The translations under genes were made by a program, and so were the position numbers. From positions 1 to 64,000 of the forward strand of contig NZ_JBCHVB010000005.1 in the NCBI RefSeq assembly GCF_039023475.1: 64,000 bases of DNA. Reading direction: 5' to 3'. Below are positions 60,385-64,000 of the stretch, piece after piece. Source of the DNA: Erwinia sp039023475. Its GTDB lineage: Bacteria; Pseudomonadota; Gammaproteobacteria; Enterobacterales; Enterobacteriaceae. Numbering within the stretch: position 1 is the stretch's first letter; each line of letters begins with the position of its first letter. The notes below the pieces were generated by a model. It saw nothing but the letters and a program-made list of their open reading frames with translations. It did no database searches and was not told the origin of the DNA.

Positions 60385-61119
60385 TCAGCCCACCCGCAGT
60401 TTCTGAGCCGGCTGCGTCCGGTGTGAACTGCTGCTGGCGGCCAGATCCAGATCGCGGCTTTGCAGCAGCAGGACCTGCGCCGCTACGTCGCCAAGCGACG
60501 CCTTATAGCTGGCGATCGTACGGGCGAAGACGTTATAGATCACCACGGCCGGAATGGCGGCGATCAGGCCGATGGCGGTCGCCAGCAGCGCTTCCGCGAT
60601 GCCCGGTGCCACCACCGCCAGATTGGTGGTCTGGGTCTGGGCGATGCCGATAAAGCTGTTCATGATGCCCCAGACGGTGCCGAACAGGCCGACAAACGGC
60701 GAGATGGCACCGATGGTGGCGAGGAAACCGTTGCCCCGTCCGGCATGTCGGCTGAAGAAGGCCACCCGGCGCTCCAGACGGAAACCGGTGCGCTCTTTAA
60801 TGCCGTCGTTATCGTCGGAACCTTCGGAAAGCTCCAGCTCGTTTTCAGCTTCATTCAGCAACTGCGCGCTCAGGCTGTTTGCCTTGAATGAGGCACAGGT
60901 GTCGGCCGCTTCTTTCATGGAGCGGGCGCCCGCCAGCGCCTGCTGCTCGTGCTTGAGACGACGTCTTGCCGAACCGAGTTCGAGGCTTTTGCTGAAGAAA
61001 ATGGCCCAGGTCACGACCGATGCCAGCAAGAGGCCGATCATTACCACCTTAACCACGATGTCCGCATGCTGGTACATGCCCCAGACGGAGAGATCCGTCT
61101 GCATCAAATTATTCGTCAC
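60385..61119 (-). CDS. exbB: ExbB, TonB-complex membrane subunit
   Basis: ExbB (244 residues) has three membrane helices, with the conserved TIGAISPFVGLFGTVWGIMNSF and LLATAIGLIAAIPAVVIYN segments. It forms the pentameric motor with ExbD that drives TonB-dependent uptake, including the heme receptor in this window. It is divergent from metC, as in E. coli, with a Fur-box-like site in between. Confidence 0.97.
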   Translation of the reverse strand: MTNNLMQTDLSVWGMYQHADIVVKVVMIGLLLASVVTWAIFFSKSLELGSARRRLKHEQQALAGARSMKEAADTCASFKANSLSAQLLNEAENELELSEGSDDNDGIKERTGFRLERRVAFFSRHAGRGNGFLATIGAISPFVGLFGTVWGIMNSFIGIAQTQTTNLAVVAPGIAEALLATAIGLIAAIPAVVIYNVFARTIASYKASLGDVAAQVLLLQSRDLDLAASSSSHRTQPAQKLRVG

Positions 61120-61190
61120 GCTGTCTCTCCAACGGAAGTCAACTGAATAGAAAAAAACCAGTGCGGATCATACCAAATCGTTGGTGAATT

Positions 61191-61209
61191 GATAGTGGTT
61201 ATCATTACT
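61191..61209 (-). promoter_or_regulatory. Fur-box-like site upstream of exbB
   Basis: GATAGTGGTTATCATTACT matches 14 of 19 positions of the Fur consensus and lies about 80 bases upstream of the exbB start in the exbB-metC gap. A -10-like TATGAT is nearby on the minus strand (about 61168-61173). Iron repression of exbBD is known in E. coli. Confidence 0.65.
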
Positions 61210-61369
61210 ATTTACCCGCCACGGGCCATTTAATGACCGTTTTATTGTTTTGCCTCAGGAGAGCGGCATTTTCCCGGCATCTTTCCCAGGCCGTGAAACC
61301 GCAGAATTTCCCCCCGCGCTCCGCCGTGGTAACGTGGCTGAAACACGCCACTTGCAGACAGAGCAGAAG

Positions 61370-62578
61370 ATGACCAGTAAAAAACTCGAAACGGTGCTGA
61401 TCGCCGCCGGCCGCGACAAGCGCTACACGCAGGGTTCCGTCAACAGCGTGATTCAGCGCGCCTCATCGCTGGTTTTCGACAGCGTGGCCGATAAAAAACG
61501 CGCCACTGCCGGCCGCGCCGACGGTGAGCTGTTTTATGGCCGTCGCGGCACCCTGACCCACTTTTCATTACAGGAAGCGATGACCGAACTGGAAGGCGGC
61601 GCGGGCTGCGCGCTTTATCCCTGCGGCGCCGCCGCCGTGGCCAACGCCATTCTCGCTTTTGTCTCCGCCGGTGATAATGTGCTGATGGCGGGATCGGTTT
61701 ACGAGCCGACCCAGGATTTCTGTACCAAAATCCTCAGCCGGATGAACGTTTCCACCACCTGGTTCGATCACAGTATCGGCGCGGATATCGCCGATCTTGT
61801 GCAGCCCAATACCCGCGTCGTTTTTCTGGAATCCCCCGCCTCCATCACGATGGAAGTACAGGATATTCCGGCTATTGTGGCCGCAGTACGGCGCAAAGCG
61901 CCCGACGCCGTAATTATGCTGGATAATACCTGGTCTGCCGGGGTGCTGTTCCGGGCGCTGGATTTCGGTATTGATATCTCCATTCAGGCAGGCACTAAAT
62001 ACCTGATTGGCCACTCTGACGCGATGATCGGCACCGCCGTCGCCAGTGAACGCTGCTGGGCGCAGCTGCGTGAAAACTCCTACCTGATGGGACAAATGGT
62101 GGATGCGGACACCGCCTATATGGCCAGCCGGGGACTGCGTACGCTCGCCGTCCGCCTGCGCCAGCATGAAGAAAGCGGCCTGCGCGTGGCAAACTGGCTG
62201 GCGGAACGCCCGGAGGTCGGGGTCGTCAATCATCCGGCGCTGCCCCAGTGCCGCGGACATGAATTCTGGCAGCGTGACTTCTCCGGCAGCAGCGGCCTCT
62301 TCTCCTTCGTGCTGAAAGCGCGCCTGAGCGATCGGCAGCTGGCGGACTTTTTAGATCACTTCGAACATTTCAGCATGGCCTACTCCTGGGGCGGCTACGA
62401 GTCACTGATCCTGGCGAACCAGCCGGAAGAGCTGGCGGCCATTCGCCCCGCCAGCGCCATTACGTTCAGCGGTACGCTGATACGGGTGCATATCGGCCTG
62501 GAGAATGTTGAGGATCTGATTGACGACCTGGCGGCGGGTTTTGCACGGCTGTCGCCTGAGCGGGCTGAAGAAAAGTAA
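61370..62578 (+). CDS. metC: MetC, cystathionine beta-lyase
   Basis: MetC (402 residues) converts cystathionine to homocysteine, pyruvate and ammonia. It is a PLP enzyme with the catalytic lysine K210 in QAGTKYLIGHSDAM and the family segments LFYGRRGTLTHFSLQ and LYPCGAAAVANAIL. The ATG at 61370 gives the E. coli-like N-terminus; a longer frame upstream is not supported. The neighbourhood exbD-exbB-metC-yghB matches E. coli. Confidence 0.97.
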   Translation: MTSKKLETVLIAAGRDKRYTQGSVNSVIQRASSLVFDSVADKKRATAGRADGELFYGRRGTLTHFSLQEAMTELEGGAGCALYPCGAAAVANAILAFVSAGDNVLMAGSVYEPTQDFCTKILSRMNVSTTWFDHSIGADIADLVQPNTRVVFLESPASITMEVQDIPAIVAAVRRKAPDAVIMLDNTWSAGVLFRALDFGIDISIQAGTKYLIGHSDAMIGTAVASERCWAQLRENSYLMGQMVDADTAYMASRGLRTLAVRLRQHEESGLRVANWLAERPEVGVVNHPALPQCRGHEFWQRDFSGSSGLFSFVLKARLSDRQLADFLDHFEHFSMAYSWGGYESLILANQPEELAAIRPASAITFSGTLIRVHIGLENVEDLIDDLAAGFARLSPERAEEK

Positions 62579-62676
62579 ATAAACGCGCAATGGCGCCCCA
62601 CGAAAGCCCTGGATCAGGGTACTGAGCGCCGATTGCGGTTACAATCGACAGATTAATGCTGTCAACGGGATATGAA

Positions 62677-63336
62677 ATGGGTGTATTGCACGAGATTGTT
62701 CAGGCGCTCTGGCATCAGGATTTTGCCGCCCTGGCCAGGCCGGATGTCATTTGGATAGTCTACGGAATTATGTTTCTCACCCTGCTGCTGGAGAATGGCC
62801 TGCTGCCCGCCTCCTTTCTGCCCGGCGACAGCCTGCTGCTGCTGGCGGGAGCGATGATTGCCAAAGGCGTGATGGCATTTGTGCCGACCATTCTGCTCCT
62901 CACGGCGGCGGCCAGCCTGGGCTGCTGGCTGAGCTACCTGCAGGGGCGCTGGCTCGGCAATACCCGGCTGGTGAAAAGCTGGCTGATGCACTTGCCCGCC
63001 CAGTATCATCAGCGAGCCTGGAGCCTGTTTCACCGCCATGGCCTGATGGCCCTGCTGGTTGGCCGCTTTCTGGCCTTTGTCCGCACTATCCTTCCTACCA
63101 TGGCCGGGATTTCTGGCCTGAAGAACAGCCGTTTTCAGCTGTTCAACTGGCTCAGCGGCGCGCTGTGGGTCACTATCCTGGTCTCTTTCGGTTACGCCAT
63201 CAGCCAGGTGCCTTTTATCAAACGTCATGAGGATCAGGTGATGACCATACTGATGATCCTGCCGCTGGTTTTGCTGGTTGCGGGCCTGGTTGGCAGCCTG
63301 ACGCTGATGGTTAAGCGCCGGAAATCTTCTTCCTGA
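62677..63336 (+). CDS. yghB: YghB, DedA-family inner-membrane protein
   Basis: YghB (219 residues from 62677, the same length as the E. coli protein) is a DedA-family membrane protein needed, with its paralogue YqjA, for cell division, proton-motive-force maintenance and probably polyprenyl-phosphate recycling. The key sequences FLENGLLPASFLPGDS-like (LLENGLLPASFLPGDS) and GRFLAFVRTILPTMAGIS are present. A start seven codons earlier is possible but less likely. Confidence 0.95.
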   Translation: MGVLHEIVQALWHQDFAALARPDVIWIVYGIMFLTLLLENGLLPASFLPGDSLLLLAGAMIAKGVMAFVPTILLLTAAASLGCWLSYLQGRWLGNTRLVKSWLMHLPAQYHQRAWSLFHRHGLMALLVGRFLAFVRTILPTMAGISGLKNSRFQLFNWLSGALWVTILVSFGYAISQVPFIKRHEDQVMTILMILPLVLLVAGLVGSLTLMVKRRKSSS

Positions 63337-63352
63337 GGCCCTCTTTCCGGCC

Positions 63353-64000
63353 TTATAGCGCGGCCTGGCGCATCCGCGTGATTTCTTCGCCGGGCGTGAC
63401 GCCAAAATAGCGTTTAAATTCCCGGGAAAACTGCGAAGCGCTCTCATAGCCGACCCGCATTGCCGCCGCGCTGGCCTTTAGCCCCTCCTGTAGCATCATC
63501 ATTCGCGCCTGGTGCAGACGATAGCTTTTCAGATACTGCAATGGCGAGGTGCTGGTGACCGCCTTGAAATTGTGGTGAAACGCCGAGACGCTCATATTCA
63601 CCTCAGCGGCAAGCTGGTCGACGCTCAGCGTGTCGGTATAGTGATTCTCTATCCGCCTGATCGCACGGGCAATCTGGCTGAACTGGGTCTGACGGCTGAT
63701 CAGCGCCAGCAGCGCACCGCCGCAGGGACCGAGCAGGACGTAATAGAGGATCTCCCGCACAATCTGCGGCCCCAGCACGCGGGCATCACGCGGATTACGC
63801 ATCACATCCAGCAGCCGCTCCGCCGCGCAGAGCATCTCTTCCGTCAGCGATGAAGTATGGATGCCGCGCGTCTGCGGCTCAGGATGAAAGCTGTCGTCCG
63901 TGCCGATATCAATCAGCAAATCCTGAAGCCTGGCGGGATCGACGTTCAGCAGAATGCCCACCAGCGGCTCCTCCGGCGTGGCAAAGGTTTCACACTCAAA
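63353..64000 (-). CDS. yqhC: YqhC, AraC-family regulator (partial, N-terminus beyond right edge)
   Basis: The frame is open to the right edge, giving 215 codons plus stop of a protein whose N-terminal part is missing. The C-terminal AraC helix-turn-helix region (VDQLAAEVNMSVSAFHHNFKAVTSTSPLQYLK and AAMRVGYESASQFSREFKRYFG, in parts) closely resembles E. coli YqhC, the aldehyde-responsive activator of yqhD-dkgA. The same position next to yghB supports this. Confidence 0.93.
   Translation of the reverse strand, partial: FECETFATPEEPLVGILLNVDPARLQDLLIDIGTDDSFHPEPQTRGIHTSSLTEEMLCAAERLLDVMRNPRDARVLGPQIVREILYYVLLGPCGGALLALISRQTQFSQIARAIRRIENHYTDTLSVDQLAAEVNMSVSAFHHNFKAVTSTSPLQYLKSYRLHQARMMMLQEGLKASAAAMRVGYESASQFSREFKRYFGVTPGEEITRMRQAAL

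Noticed and set aside
61210..61369. MetJ-type repeats upstream of metC.
   Set aside because: No clear tandem AGACGTCT-like boxes were seen.

Overview
The window looks like a chromosomal segment of an enteric gammaproteobacterium, most likely Erwiniaceae (Pantoea, Erwinia or Mixta type). The core genes match E. coli proteins closely (MetC, YghB, ExbB/ExbD, YqhC, YlaC, YdcR, FtnA, KdpFABCDE). They sit beside loci common in plant- and environment-associated enterics: PQQ synthesis, malonate decarboxylase, heme uptake, a type VI secretion locus and archaic pili. Genus assignment is inference from gene content and recalled similarity; no database search was made.

Layout. 1-5371 (minus): end of a type VI secretion operon in the order tssB, tssC, tssK, tssL, then an OmpA-type gene cut by the left edge. 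5372-7256: AT-rich, gene-poor and apparently decayed DNA with a short FadL-like fragment and a small exported protein. 7387-15155 (minus): complete kdpFABCDE potassium-transport operon, including the 29-residue kdpF, with a KdpE-like site upstream. 15156-17269: a small AT-rich insert with a nucleotidyltransferase-fold protein whose start codon abuts a terminator-like hairpin. 17270-21487 (plus): a second PBP2-type transpeptidase and a GGDEF/EAL protein. 21594-27673 (minus): heme uptake operon hmuRSTUV with a Fur-box-like site. 27936-35472 (plus): SelW-like protein, an M19 dipeptidase and pqqABCDEF. 35476-37730: divergent LysR regulator and MFS transporter. 38064-38330: an XRE regulator resembling restriction-modification controller (C) proteins, preceded by a paired C-box-like operator but with no restriction or methylase gene nearby. 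38945-40044: ferritin and a GNAT acetyltransferase. 40359-48325: mdcR and mdcABCDEFGH. 48849-53968: cupin, ylaC, a MocR-type regulator and an MHYT-GGDEF-EAL protein. 54520-59787 (plus): a five-gene archaic chaperone-usher (Csu-like) pilus operon. 59957-64000: exbD/exbB (minus), metC and yghB (plus), and yqhC (minus, cut by the right edge).

How the parts work together. Iron is a recurring theme: hmuR, ftnA and exbB each have a Fur-box-like sequence upstream, linking TonB-dependent heme import, TonB energisation and iron storage. PQQ synthesis would supply the cofactor for periplasmic sugar and alcohol dehydrogenases. Malonate decarboxylase allows growth on malonate. Two cyclic-di-GMP proteins and the pilus locus point to surface attachment. 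The most unusual items are the orphan C-protein-like regulator with its operator, the nucleotidyltransferase insert between kdp and the extra PBP2, and the decayed segment beside the type VI genes.
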